From the NCBI RefSeq assembly GCF_000699445.3, contig NC_067196.1:47347364-47411363 (forward strand): a DNA stretch of 64,000 nucleotides, in the 5' to 3' direction. The stretch's first letter is position 1. Each line of letters opens with the position of its first letter. A model generated the notes under the pieces. It was not told where the DNA came from, did not search any database, and saw only the letters and a list, made by a program, of their open reading frames with translations. Positions 23,291-35,530 of this stretch are shown in pieces. This DNA comes from Schistosoma haematobium (lineage: Eukaryota; Platyhelminthes; Trematoda; Strigeidida; Schistosomatidae). The translations under genes and the position numbers were made by a program.

Positions 23291-26021
23291 CTGATAGATC
23301 ATCACTGAAAATTACTGTTCAACAAACTACAAACACTCTTTTAAATTGTTATATAAGTCCTATCTATAAAATTCGAAGATATTTCTGCCTTTATTTACTT
23401 GTCAAATGTACTTGGTGATTTTTTTTTCAGGAGAAACAAATGCCAAATTTTAAAAGCCATGCAACCAAAATCTAAATTAAAATTCAGTATATACAACTCG
23501 TTCCTTCAGTAAATTGATTTCAACAAAAATAATAATGAGATTATTATTAACTTAATTTCCATTTTTATCCGGTAAAAATAGTTCTACATTTTGAAAAGAA
23601 ACCACTTACACGAATTTACTACCATTTATATGAATGATTCTTTATGTTTACGTATGATATGAAAGAAGAGACTGAGAAGCTACACTTATGAAGTGTACAT
23701 TTAGGTAATTAAAACACTAAATATGAAATGTAAATGAATCTATTCTATTAAACCATTTGTGCATCATGGGAGTTATATCTACATAATCGATTTATTAACA
23801 GATGTTATTTGTCTCTGGTGAATGTTTCCGATGACATTACGTTTTCTAGGCTGAATAATTTGTTTTATAATCTTTCATTATCGTTATGAATATCATCTGT
23901 GATTACTTTAAACAGAAGTCAGCACTTGAGATGATGATAATAAAAACGGTCATGAAGGCTTTATTACTAAACGATTCGTATCATAGAATGCGAGATCACC
24001 AAAATGTGCTTATATTAATTTTCCCCTCAAAACTATTTTAAGTAATTCTTGATACTGCCTTACTAACATATTTTGTATTGTGTTCAACAAAGGCAAAGGA
24101 ACCCTAGATAATAGTTAGAAAACCTTTTTACGACATATTAATATCATAGGGTACTGAAGTGATTTATTTTCTCTATTTTATCAAGCTTTGGCTATCGTAA
24201 AACATAAGCCTAGTTCAGTTTATACTTCTATTTGGAATAGGAAACAATTTAATTTACCAGCAGATTATTAATTTCATAATAAACCTAGTTTGATGTCAGT
24301 GGAAAACTCTGCCTCAAGTTCTCTATTCATAAGAAAAACCGAGAAAATATACCCAATCTCGTTTAATAACTATAAAATGGCTATAAGCAAACGACCCTGA
24401 TAAGGAAAATTTGTGCGTTCATTTATCTTATCTTTCCTACTTTTGTGCCTAAAAGGATTATATATTCGACTAGGTAGTGGCTTGATCCTAACTACTTCAG
24501 TCGATGAACACTCATCTTTATCAACCGAGTTTATTTAGCTAAATACTAATCTATAACTACATTCATTATTACGCACTAAATCATTCTATAACATTCAAGC
24601 GTTATGACTGGTTACTTACAAGTTATTCAGATCTCCACTTAGCAAAACTAACGCTTCACAGTTATAAAGTAATGTATAATGAGCTGCCTCTTGATATACT
24701 CATTCTTTGGTAGGGAGATGAACGATTTTTTACATCATGAATAATATCACTTGCCTAAATTAAAGTGAATAATGGTAAATGTTAAGTCAGATTAACAAAA
24801 CCCACAAACAATTCAAATCTCTAAGTTGCACTCGCTTTAACACAATATGAAGAAGGATTATTCAATCTCATAATGAGAGTTTACTTAAAAATGTACACAC
24901 AATGTGCGTTATCTAATTTTGAATCAGTAGTCTAATTTTTCAATGTACACTTTTTCGTGTTTACATTTGAGGTGAAAGTGACCTTATAGAAAAAGACGAA
25001 TTATCACGTTTTAACAGTCAAAGAATTATATTGTCGATAACGTTGGTAATATCTAAACTATACCAAAAAAACTCACTTAAATAAAAATGCTATACTGAAA
25101 TTTTGCGAATTGTGTTCAAGTTCAATACAAAAAATTATTGTAGTGAACAAGAACACAAACGGGGACAACCAAATGTATTTGAACACGAAATTACACAATG
25201 TCTTAGTAGAATCTGAGAACCGTAAATAATTCATTTACAAAATATCAATCAATCGTCTCAGACTTTATTGTTCTTTTGTTTCCACACCAATCATTCGCTG
25301 TTCACGTTCTCTTTTGCTGGAGCTTCTTAACAATCTACCTCCAGGTATTTTACTTTCGATTGGCGATACATACTACTTAAATCTGTTGACATCAACAGCA
25401 CACACCACATTATAAAGAACTTTGATCTGCCAGATTAATTAGTTCAAAAAAATCTTTCAATTTAAAAGAGTCCATTTCACTGACACAACTACAATATTTC
25501 AAACTGAAAGATATTTGAACTAAACAGTGGTGAACAAAAAAATGAAATTTTCAATTCGAATTATCTTGTTCTGATACTTTTGTATGTCATACTACTTTAC
25601 TCTCAGTAATTTCTAACCACACTTATTTGTACACTAATTTGCATATAAATGAATTACTCACTGAAACATTATACTAAATGGCAGTTATTCTGCCATCATG
25701 TGGCAGTTTGTCATTTTGTAGCATTACCTTGGTTTATGTGAACAGTCATCGATAGATCGCTAATAATCAATTCACGATGATCAGTAAGTTTTTTCTGCTA
25801 ATTATATATCACAGATATTTTTATAGCATCATGATCTAAACATTGTGTTCATAGAATTAGACTGAACGTTTTTCGGAAAATTAGATAACCTCTTCAAAAC
25901 TACTATAGCTTTTAGTATAAAAATGATATACAATCTCTGTTCATACTCAGAAACAAACATTGATCTATATTCTGGTTCATAAGTGAATCATTTATTACTT
26001 CTCATACAACACGCCATTTAC

Positions 26022-26520
26022 CTTGTAAGCTACCTGGTTCACCAGGTGGTCCTCGAAATCCTCTTGCACCCTGTGGTCCTGGAGGTCCCTGTGGACCAGG
26101 TGGTCCAGCTGGTCCTCTTCCACTACGAACAGGTATACGTATACGACCAGTAATATGAGTAGTTGAAAAATTCATTATTGGCATTTGTTTATTATCAATA
26201 TTTTCCATTTCAGTAGAACATTCCAATTGCAGTTGACAATTGGTTAATTTATTATTCATAGTATTCATCTTCAATGATTGTTTAGATTGACGAAAATTTA
26301 TAAAATTATCATTAGAAGGCATTTTTGCATAATCAGATCTGGGATACTGTGACGATGATGATGATAAACTTATGTTATTAATAACTTCATTATTAGTCTT
26401 AAATAAACCAGACATCATTGATTTTGATTCATTGCCAAATATGATATAAATTTTGTTGAAAAGAATAATTATAGTCTGTAAAATAAAAATTAATTGAGTA
26501 AAGTATAGATTATATTTCAT
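26022..26520 (-). CDS. Collagen/C1q-domain secreted protein, exon 1 (signal peptide + collagen stretch)
   Basis: First coding exon of a minus-strand gene. The ATG at 26520 directly follows an in-frame TAA, which supports this start. Residues about 5-30 are strongly hydrophobic and look like a signal peptide or signal anchor. Residues about 40-125 form a Ser/Asn-rich linker. The end is a collagen stretch of about 11 Gly-X-Y triplets ([24 protein letters not shown]). The exon ends at a good donor, CAAG|gtaaat at 26022/26021, in phase 1 with a single G left over. That G joins the AT that opens the exon at 3392 to give Asp, so the collagen can run directly into a C1q domain, the usual domain order in C1q-like proteins. 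Seen: signal, triplets, donor. Known: collagen-C1q proteins are secreted and trimerise. Inferred: the direct join over 22.6 kb; small exons in between cannot be excluded. Confidence 0.85.
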
Positions 26521-27064
26521 TTATATCAACTGATAAGTTAGTAAATAATAGTTATGCTGAAATGATTTCTTCTTTGATTTGACTGTTAACTGTATTGTGA
26601 ATACTTATTCTTCTAGAAGAGTTGAAACTCGTCATATGATTTTGGAATTCGGAGAGTTTCAATGTAGGTTCACAATGAATTGTAGCTATGATTAAGTGTA
26701 TTGCCATTGTTTGTTTTTTTCTACTCTAAAATGATTGGATAAATTCGGTGAATGAATTCGTTTTTGGATTCTTTGCTCGTGTAGAAATGTTTGTTTGTAT
26801 GTATGTGCCTATTTATAGGGTTGAACAAAGTAAGTTTGTTATTGGTGTTGCTTATGATAAGATGAATACAATGTAGATTTTTAACCCCAGTAAATAAAAA
26901 AGTTATAAACTTTTTCTATAATTTCTTTTTCGTTGTGATTATTGTTTAAGTGAAGTTTGTTTGACTCAATAGATAAACTTGCCACCTTTGTATCTAGGTC
27001 GACTGCAAACTACTTGTATGATTATTATAAAGGGTATTATGCTTGTTGCATAAGTGATCGATTA
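26521..27064. other. Upstream region of the collagen/C1q gene
   Basis: The 5' flank of exon 1 on the minus strand should hold the 5' UTR and promoter. AT-rich. I see no convincing TATA or initiator and no further coding exon. Confidence 0.3.
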
Positions 27065-27220
27065 TCTGAACTCAGTAGTTAAGTAGTCAGTGCGTTGGGG
27101 GGTTGAAGAGAACGATACTGGGTTCGTGAACATCAACAGGAACTTAAGTAGATCCAGAAAATCAATCTCAAACCGGACGAAACACTCCGCCTGGATTCTA
27201 TTGCTAGCCATAAATTTATC
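27065..27220 (+). mobile_element. Degenerate Smα-type SINE
   Basis: TGAACTCAGTAGTTAAGTAG, then ATACTGGGTTCGTGAACATC, then CCGGACGAAACACTCCGCC and TTCTATTGCTAGCCA follow the Smα order. The CUGANGA strand is lost. Confidence 0.5.
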
Positions 27221-27382
27221 TGTTCTGTTGATTGTAATTTCGTGTTATCTATCTCATATCTTTCCCATATTGATTTTAATGAAATATTCAAAATAAACTA
27301 GTCGTAAATATTTACTGATGTGTTTATTTCATAAGTTTATTTAATTGGTTTAAAGTTATTTATAGTCAACGAAATTACCGTT

Positions 27383-27530
27383 AAATGTCGGCTCAGTGGT
27401 TTAGAGGTTAGGCGTTCGCGCGCGAGACCAAAGGTCCTGAACTCGAATCCCGTGAGCGGGATCGTGGATGCGCACTGCCGAGGAGTTCCACAGTAGGACG
27501 AAACGGCCGTCCAGTGCTTCCAGGTTGAAT
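27383..27530 (+). mobile_element. 3'-truncated hammerhead-SINE copy
   Basis: Contains GGCTCAGTGGTTTAGAGGTT, a near B box (AACTCGAATCC), and a hammerhead region with CCGAGGA in place of CTGANGA. It stops abruptly after CTTCCAGGTT. One core base is lost, so the ribozyme is probably dead. Confidence 0.72.
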
Positions 27531-28749
27531 GACCTTGTACATAACATTTTATTTTTATTAATGCTTAATGTTATCGATACGTTAAAAGTTGTATTATTGT
27601 GTCCATACCTTTTAAAAACCACATGTCGGGTTGTACAACTCATGAGACTGGATAGATAACCATTATTATGTATTTCGAAGATATTCATCCCCACATTCCA
27701 AACCATTAAGGGACACAATGTGTATTTACATACAACTTCATCTTTGGACCAGTATGAAATATTGTTACAGTTTTGCCAAAGTATAAAATAAAAAGATTAC
27801 TTTTGACACAAGCGGTCAACGGTTAATATTTATTAGGAACCAAAGATTTGTAACAATTTATGCCTTGAACAAATCTCGGCTATCTATTCACTCGCTATCA
27901 AGTATCTATGATACATTTTGATTGAGTTCTGGTAATAGTTAAAACAAATCAGGTGTTTTTTCCGTAAAATCGTCTGTACAACAATATTCATAGAACAAAC
28001 TAGTCTGTTTAATAAATAGTCATTCTGAAGCGACATTACTTTACAAAACCTAGGGGAAGATTATTTTTACATCGTCAAATTATTCTCAACATATATCAAC
28101 ACACCCTATATAAGTCTCTATATTTTTTTAATATTCCTAGAAGTTCTCAGACATCAGGGTGGTTAGCTGATTCGCAGTTTCACGACCCTTTCCACCCTAA
28201 ATTTCTCGACAGAACCGTGTAAGCAAATGATTTTCCAAACTTACACTTAGCCGGTAATCAACCAGACAGTGAGTCTGAGAGTGGAAAACACAAGAGATGG
28301 AACATATTCTGTTCCCATCATCAAAAGAGATTGACATTAGCCCTAGGCTTCCACTATTCTTACAGTCTTCACATCCCCCACTTAAATATTTTGTCCACCT
28401 AAATTGGGCTGTTTCGTTCTCCATAAATACCCCCTTTACCCGTGAATTTCTTTTAATTTGTTTTTACTTTTTTAGTATTTGTCCGAAATAGACTCACATT
28501 AGTCGAATCTGACATTCAGTAGAATGGCTACACTGAAAATTTCGTAAATTATATCAGAAATTACATGAAATATGACCAGCACTTAAGTAACATTTTACCT
28601 GATCAGAAGACATTGTCATAATAATCCGACTAGGCACTTATTATTCACTGTTATAGTTCCAATGAGAGCGTCTATTGGTGCTAGTGCAAAACAGACAGGA
28701 GACTCCTGCTAAATCTTCATCATCTGTAACTAAAAGATAGATGCTATTG

Positions 28750-29285
28750 ATCTCTAGACAAAGATAGATGGAGGATAGCAGTGGGACATAGTCATATTTG
28801 GGACTCGTCAGCTGGATGCATCTGCATCCCAGAGTTGATGTTCACTCCGGGACTCACACTGTACCATTCACCTCAAAGGTCATCTACATAGCTACTGAGT
28901 CCTGATGGTCACTAGCTTGTGCGGTGGAGTGAAGTTTGGGTTCATTTTGTATTGCTTGTTTGAATCTTCCCACCGCACAAGCTAGTGACCATCAGGACTC
29001 AGTAGCTAAGTGAATAACGTGATGGCGTTTGAGGTGGATGGTACTGAGTTGGAGTCCCAGAGTGAACATCAACTCTGGGATGCAGATACATCCAGTTGAC
29101 GAGTCCCAAATATGACTGGGTTTCACTGCTAGCTACCATCCGTCTTTGCTTAGATTGCTTTTGACTTAAGGCAATATCAGGCCAATACTCACAGAATACA
29201 CATATAACAATACGAGACTGATTAAGTTCAGTCCTGAACATCAATAGGAAGATTCAAACAAACAATACAAAATGAGTCATTGATT
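28750..29285. repeat. Inverted pair of Smα-type hammerhead SINEs
   Basis: Minus copy 28750-28927 and plus copy 28970-29150, with tail continuing to about 29280; position x pairs with 57897-x near the centre. Each has a tRNA-like head (ACTCAGTAGCTAAGTG, then a B-box-like GAGTTGGAGTCC) and TGACGAGTCCCAAATA of the Smα hammerhead. Both copies read AAATATGACT after stem II and lack the GAAA, so both ribozymes are dead by a shared lesion. Confidence 0.75.
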
Positions 29286-29654
29286 TCTGTTATGATTTAA
29301 AAATAAATAGCACGACATTATTCACTGACTGGTAGCTAGTATCCGTACTTCATTCATAGCTTCACTAAAAACCTGTTTAGACCATTGTTTATAGTCATGA
29401 TCATATATTTGAGTTGTCTCAAATAAATATGGCGTGATTTGTTTTCCTCACACTAGTAGGCACAGTATGCCAAGGCATAGTAACCAATAGAAATACTAAA
29501 TTCTCGAAAATCTCGTCTACTACTTACATTTATACAAAATAAATATCATGCTTTACAGTATCGAACGATGTCGATTTTCCATGATAAGTAGAAATTATAA
29601 TTTTCACCAATTTTTGGATGCTATCTCAATCTATTCAAATAACTTAACTTCTAA

Positions 29655-29745
29655 AGGTTGTGGGTGTACATTGTTAAGACGAAACAATTGTTCAGTCTAT
29701 CCGGTTTTCAATGGTTTTCTAATTGATGTCAGCTTTTGATACAAA
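29655..29745 (+). repeat. Possible hammerhead-SINE tail fragment
   Basis: GACGAAACAATTGTTCAGTC, then CCGGTTTTCAATGGTTTTCT follows the order GAAA, CAGTGC, CAGGTTTTCCATGGTGG seen in full copies, but it is strongly diverged. Confidence 0.3.
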
Positions 29746-30831
29746 TGTGGTGTCTGTACTAAATTATACTTGTTTTTCCTATTTTTACGCGCCTATTCAA
29801 AATCATTATAAAATGTCCTCAGGTGCGTTCACTGTATTCACTCTTACTTGAGTGCTGATCCATTTGTACCTACTAGAGTACGTACTGGACAGTTTTGAGA
29901 ACTTAATTCACTTAATAAACTCGGTTACATTACTTTAACTTACCACAATAAACTAAAAATCTCAGCTAAACTTCATCCTGACAATTGTAATGACAACAAG
30001 CATTGAACAGTGCTAACCAATAAATAGAATTATTTCAGTCTAATATAAATGTATGTTTTATCAATTTAGCTTTTGCTTATTTAAATAACAGGTTTCAACT
30101 AATTTACGTTGTTTTTAGACATTTCCATGTGAGTAAATATAGCGGAACCACTACCATACAGAGAAGATAACACCATAATGATTCACTGTACACCTATATG
30201 ACTATTCTTGTGAAGACAATGCCATCCCTACCCCCCACTCTACCCAATAATTCAGCATAAACATCTTAACTTTAAAGAAAAGAAGAGAGGAAACTATGCT
30301 AATCAATGAACCACAACGGTGATTATAATTGGAATTGTCAAAAGGAATTCAACCGTTAAATATTTAAATTTGATTTAGTGTGTAATTAAGTCTTTTCTTA
30401 AAAATAACTGTCAAGTTAATTAGATTCAGTTTAGTCAAATGGTTATTCGAGAAAATTCAACTTTATTTCTTTATTTATTTGAATATATATGCCAATTATT
30501 TTCAATGAATACTAATGTAAATGTATTTGAAACGAACTTGCTAAATATTTCGGATTTATTCACCAATTCAATCTATGAATCAACCAACGAATATAAATAT
30601 TACTCTATTTCACACATATACTCATTGATTAAATTAATTAGGTATACCAACTAGTTTCATAAAACAAAATCCTACTTGTGATACAGAATATGGGTTCGAT
30701 TATTACAAATGGTTAATTTGGATAGATGTCATCGAAATCAAATTTCTTAAAGAAGCATGAATTTTATAATTGTTTATTTAGAGCTAAAAATATTAGTATT
30801 TGCATAGTACTATTTTTATCAACAACCTACT

Positions 30832-31128
30832 GTGAAAAAAAAAAACTAGATTTCAGTAGAGGAAGAAATCAGGAAGAAGCTCTGGAAGTGGATAGAACAC
30901 ACAGTGAGGAAACTTCCAACTGTTTCACAAGGCAAGCCCTCACTTGGAATCCTCAAGGCCAAGGGAGGAGAGTAAGACCAAAGAACACATTACGCCGAGA
31001 AATGGAGACAGACATTAGAAGGATGAACAACAATTGGATAGAACTATAAAGGAAGGCCCAGGACAGAATGGGTTGGAGAATGCTAGTCGGCGGTCTATGC
31101 TCCATTAGGAGTAACAGGCGTAAGTAAG
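30832..31128 (+). pseudogene. RTE-like non-LTR retrotransposon, 3'-terminal coding fragment
   Basis: Reads [20 protein letters not shown], then [19 protein letters not shown], a stop, then RKAQDRMGWRMLVGGL. The same product is encoded on the minus strand at 59280-59890, showing a repeated family. This is the short region after the RT that ends RTE-like elements. 5'-truncated and interrupted. Confidence 0.7.
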
Positions 31129-31422
31129 TAATTTCCATCAAGTCATTAAAAACGTGACTAAAAATATTCTGTAAATTAAAGCCCAGTAATAAGTTCTCAC
31201 AAGTTAAAACTGAATAATTGACACTTTGGATAGACTAGCTCGCCAATATGATATCATACAAATCACATAGATTGTTGACTCTGCAGAACTTTATAATAAT
31301 CTTTGTCATTAAAATAAATTTGTACAATCTTTATTTATATCCTAACTGTAAATAGTTGGTAAATGACTTTAACTCTGATCAATTATACGACTCATTCTAC
31401 TTTCAATTATATTCTTTGTTAA

Positions 31423-31809
31423 GTGATGACTGAAACTGAAGTTCTTTTTAAAGAATCGGAAATTCTCCTCCCTAAAAAGTATGTGGGTCTGTCACCCCTA
31501 AAGTCGATCTTTATGTATAGTGTCTTCTTTTCTGCTGAAATTATTTGTGTTTTCAGCGGTTTCGGTTTTGTTTTTATCAATGAATATAGAAGGATACCCG
31601 TTTTTGATAAGTATCTCCTTCAAGATGCTGAAGCGTCCAGTTTAAACTCTTTCATTGTTCAAATTCATCATTCTAAAGTATTATCTATCTGTGAACAGAA
31701 TATCTTGCATAAACCAAATCACTTAACATCAAGTCCAATTGAGACTACGTCCATAGTTTGTCATTTTCTTTTGTTTTTCAGTTATCTATGGAAATATTAC
31801 TACAATTAA
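31423..31809 (+). other. 128-codon ORF, probably repeat-derived
   Basis: Starts ATGACTGAAACTGAAG. The product includes FGFVFINEYRRIPVFDKYL. Part of the DNA (about 31500-31620, e.g. GGATACCCGTTTTTGATAA) resembles 690-830 (GGATAGGCATTTTTGATAA), which leads into the non-LTR tail at 950. I therefore think it belongs to a degenerate retroelement and is not a unique gene. Confidence 0.3.
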
Positions 31810-32534
31810 ATCAACTAGGACTTTTAATCAAGTTGTTGATATTCGAAAAATTAGGTCACTTTGAATGATTGAAAGCTAGAATCACTAGTGAATAGTGATG
31901 GCTGTTCGGAACTGTTAAATGCTTCCATATTTAAAAAATAATAATAAGTAGAATCATTAAACAACCTCAGATGTCAATCATCTTTGTAATTTATCTCTTT
32001 CGCCACTCAACACATCTAATTTTTTATAATTGTTATTAATGGATCTTTTAACTAACAAATGGCTTCTACCTTCAAGTAAGTCACATAAATATTGAAACCA
32101 TACATGTAGGTTATGATTACTTAGCACATTACATAGTGTTGAAAGGTGAAGTATATAGAAGAGTCAGAAATCTAAATGCCTTTTTAAATTTTTACTTTGT
32201 TAATGAATCGGTGAAGATATATAAATACATTACTCTCAGTTTAAATAAATTAAATCCTATTTCACTAATTAATATGGGTTCTTAAAATATCATATCATTC
32301 AGACAACACTTTCAATATTTAGTGCTTCCATGAATAACGGGTTTTTTTATGAAACAAAGTTATTGATCTGTTTCATCTGTTTTCTATGATATCGGAACAC
32401 AACTTTGAGCAGAAATAAAAATATCATTTATATCATATCCCGTATCTAGTGTAAACGAATATAAGTCAAGAAACTATACAAACAACAGAAATTCTAGTTT
32501 AGTGGCCCTCGAATATATGACTCCAGGTAGATCG

Positions 32535-32965
32535 TACGGATGATTTTTATCTAAATACACATGTCGCCAATCCTCGTCTATAATCATCGACTTAAATCGC
32601 GTTGGTGAATAACGGAATTCAATAAGTCAGATACGATAATGGATTTTTGAATACGTATATTTTATACACTCATAGATCTGAACAGACAATCAAAAGGACG
32701 AATCGAAGAGAGCAAAGTAAACTGAACCGCAGTGGATTGTGAGCCAACTCGATTTAACCGAGCGTGAATCGATATTCATAATCAGACGAAAATAAGTTAC
32801 AGGCATGTTATGAGTAAGATAGGAAATGTACACACATATGCTTACATAAAAATAGTCAAGGTTGACAAGCAAATAATTAACAAAGTCAAAATGTGACGCA
32901 AGAAAAACGAATAAATCGGCTTGTCCGGAAGCTAGAATAAGCTATGTGTGTTTAACACAGCAACC
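32535..32965 (-). repeat. ~400-bp dispersed repeat, copy in minus orientation
   Basis: Reverse complement aligns with 55150-55560 over about 400 bp: shared order TAGCTTC-GGACA, TTTATTCRTTTTT, AATTATTYGCTTGT, AACTTATTTTYRTCT, GTCTGT, then ATGAGTGTA. The family is unknown; a solo LTR is possible. I did not find clean target duplications. Confidence 0.6.
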
Positions 32966-33295
32966 GACGCTACATTAAATATCTGAATCAATCTATTTAG
33001 TTTCAAAAATGGACAAATTTCTGTTTTCTTTTCAACTTTAAAGTTCAAACAAAAATATACTATACTTTAACAACCCATTTATTTTAATGGAGTTTTTTTC
33101 TGTAAGCTGGATGATTTAGTCGTAAAGCTTTCATCATCCTTCTGAACGACATCTTCAGCACCTTCCTTATGTGTACAAAAACAATCCATTTATATTAGTA
33201 TTCAGTTAATGATCTTGAGTTTATTATTCCTATTTTTGGCACTTTGTTCATTCTAGAGAATAACAATGTAACTTAAGCACAAATCAGAGAGGGGT

Positions 33296-33455
33296 TTTGT
33301 GGATATTACAGTAATTTAATTGTTAAATTCATGAGTCAACTGAAGCTAGATCACCATGGAAAACCTGGAAGCACTAGATAGCCGTTTCGTTCTAGCTTGG
33401 GACTCCTCAGCATTGTGCATCCATGATCCCACCTATCGAGATTCGAACCATAGGC
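33296..33455 (-). mobile_element. Hammerhead-bearing SINE, minus-strand copy
   Basis: Reverse complement has CTGAGGA and GAAA, but stem I is disrupted and the cleavage triplet is ATC. The B box is decayed (GGTTCGAATCTCG with changes). The family tail and the 3' extension (TTAAATTACTGTAATATCCA) are present. Confidence 0.68.
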
Positions 33456-35530
33456 ATAAATATTCTGATAGCATATGACAAAGATTTACTTAGTATATAA
33501 ATGTAAACCCATTCTTTACGAAACACGAATATTTTGTAAATTTAGCAAAAGCTTAGACAGTATTGCTGAAAACATGCTCTGTCGAAAAGAAAAATTGTAT
33601 CAATTAAGATTTAAACAAAACTTTTTTTAATTGTTTTATATTTTAATTAAACTGATTCATTTATTAAGAATATTATTCATTATACCGTGTGGTTTCTTCA
33701 CACTTCAACTGTTACTGCTTATATATCTAAGATAATTAATAAGCAAAATGAACTCATGTAATTGAGACTATAATTAAAATAAACTTAATTTGCTCTGTTG
33801 AGAATAAAACAATTGTTCTAACTATTGTTAAGCTTCTGAATAAATAATTAAACAAACGACTCATTATAAAATTGATAATAAAAAAATAAATTTTTGAAAA
33901 CATTCCCTATTTTATTACACAACAAACTAGTTAGTTTGATAACAATGGTAAATGGAAATAAATGGCCTCTAATTTTCGTTCAGTAAGTATTGATTACCAA
34001 GACAAACGAAACTGTGAATTAAAAAAACACCATGAGATTTTAGCTTCTAGAGGTTTTCAAAATAGATTTGATCCTAAGCATTCCTATGCATGCTGTTGTA
34101 GGTCGTGAGACCTATGTAATTTTCTTGTTTACATTATCTGTGATTACCGATTACTTGCTTGAAAAATTAATTCCTCTGTGTACTGTATGTGTTAGTCGTA
34201 ATATGTTTTCATCCAGTTCAGTAAAACAATGTTATCTCTGTGTTGTGTCGATTTGAATTGAAGGTTCAAAACATTTGACTCTCCCTAAACCAATCTTGTT
34301 AAATCTAGTCTTTTGAACTAAATTCTCAATATATTTATTTCGTTGAATTTCGAACCCAGTTTTGTTTATCGTAATACTTTGGACAGTTTAGTCTCTTTCC
34401 CTTAGTTATTTCCAGGCTTTGATGTACCAATTTTAGGACATTAGTTAAGGAAATATTTATCATGACTTAGTTTGAAAGTAATGCATTATTTTGATGTCCG
34501 TAAAAAGACATAATACATAATTTCCTTCAAGATTTACCAATCATCTAATGCTCACTTCATCCTCTAAACGAGTAATATGGCATAAATCCTCCAAAGATTT
34601 TGTATCAGTACTTCGATTTTAAGTAGTTAAAACAAAACCTAAGGGTGGGTTACAAGTATTAAAAAAAGTACGATTTCTAAATGTCTCGTCTGTGAACTCT
34701 GAAATATAACTATTATCCAATTTTAGATAGGAATATAATTAAGACTAACAAAATGATAGTTGAACATTGTTTTTAATTAACATACCACTAAAGCATTAGT
34801 TACAAATCTTTTAAACTTACCTTAGGGGTTTATTTTATCTTTGAAGAGCATACTTTAAGAGGGTTTGTCTGTCTAAGAACATATAAGTTTGACACGTTCG
34901 TCAGTAAAGTAATATATATGTATTCCATTGTGACGTTCGAATTTTACAAACTACGATGTTAATGATTAAATAATTACAATTGTGGTAAATAACTAATACA
35001 TTTATTGTACAGTTAAATACTTTATTTTGTGTTCTAACCTATAGTAATAATAGTACAATACAATTCCGTACTGAGTACTTCGAATCTCAGTTCGTGACTG
35101 TATCGTACTGAAGTTCTAGACTTATTGGGATTAGTTCTATATCTTTGTATTACTTCAAATTCACATCTGAGGTCGCAATTTAAGTGGATCCAAGTTACTA
35201 AGGAGAATCGCCTACCAATGCGTCAACCCGGGAAGTGGAAGTTTACTCAGAATGTTCTGATGCTTGGTGCTTGTTACATAACTTCGGGGAAGGTAACATT
35301 TCAACTCACTCTATTACTGTTGTTGAGAGGAAAGCATATAGGTTGTTAAAAGAAATTCTTCACATTCTGACAAACCCATTCTACTTCCGTTGAAAAGACT
35401 AAAGAGATTACTAACAGGTCATTTTCGCATAACATCATTGGTAGCAAATAAAAAATCACACCTTAACAAATTAGTTTGTGATCTAAATCAGACTATTAGA
35501 GATTTTGTGAGGATGCGCATGACAAACAGG
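33456..35530. other. Stretch between SINE copy and palindrome
   Basis: 33456-34990 is AT-rich with nothing recognised. About 34990-35530 has the less AT-rich character of the following gypsy-like relic and may be its 5' flank or LTR, but no matching second LTR was found. Confidence 0.3.

Larger units (their letters stand above)
3393..26021 (-). other. Intron 1 of the collagen/C1q gene (22.6 kb)
   Basis: Holds the candidate alternative exon (14032-13284) and the repeats listed individually. Between them is AT-rich sequence with microsatellites and no other supportable coding exon on either strand. In particular 5600-9240, 9890-11760, 15560-17000, 18710-22350 and 23290-25980 show nothing I can name. 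Confidence 0.6.

Noticed and set aside
1..26520. Reading the C1q protein as a complement component
   Set aside because: C1q-type domains occur in many secreted non-complement proteins; nothing in the sequence supports a complement role.
35125..35349. 74-codon plus-strand ORF upstream of the gag palindrome
   Set aside because: No recognisable domain. Probably the 5' flank of the gypsy-like relic.
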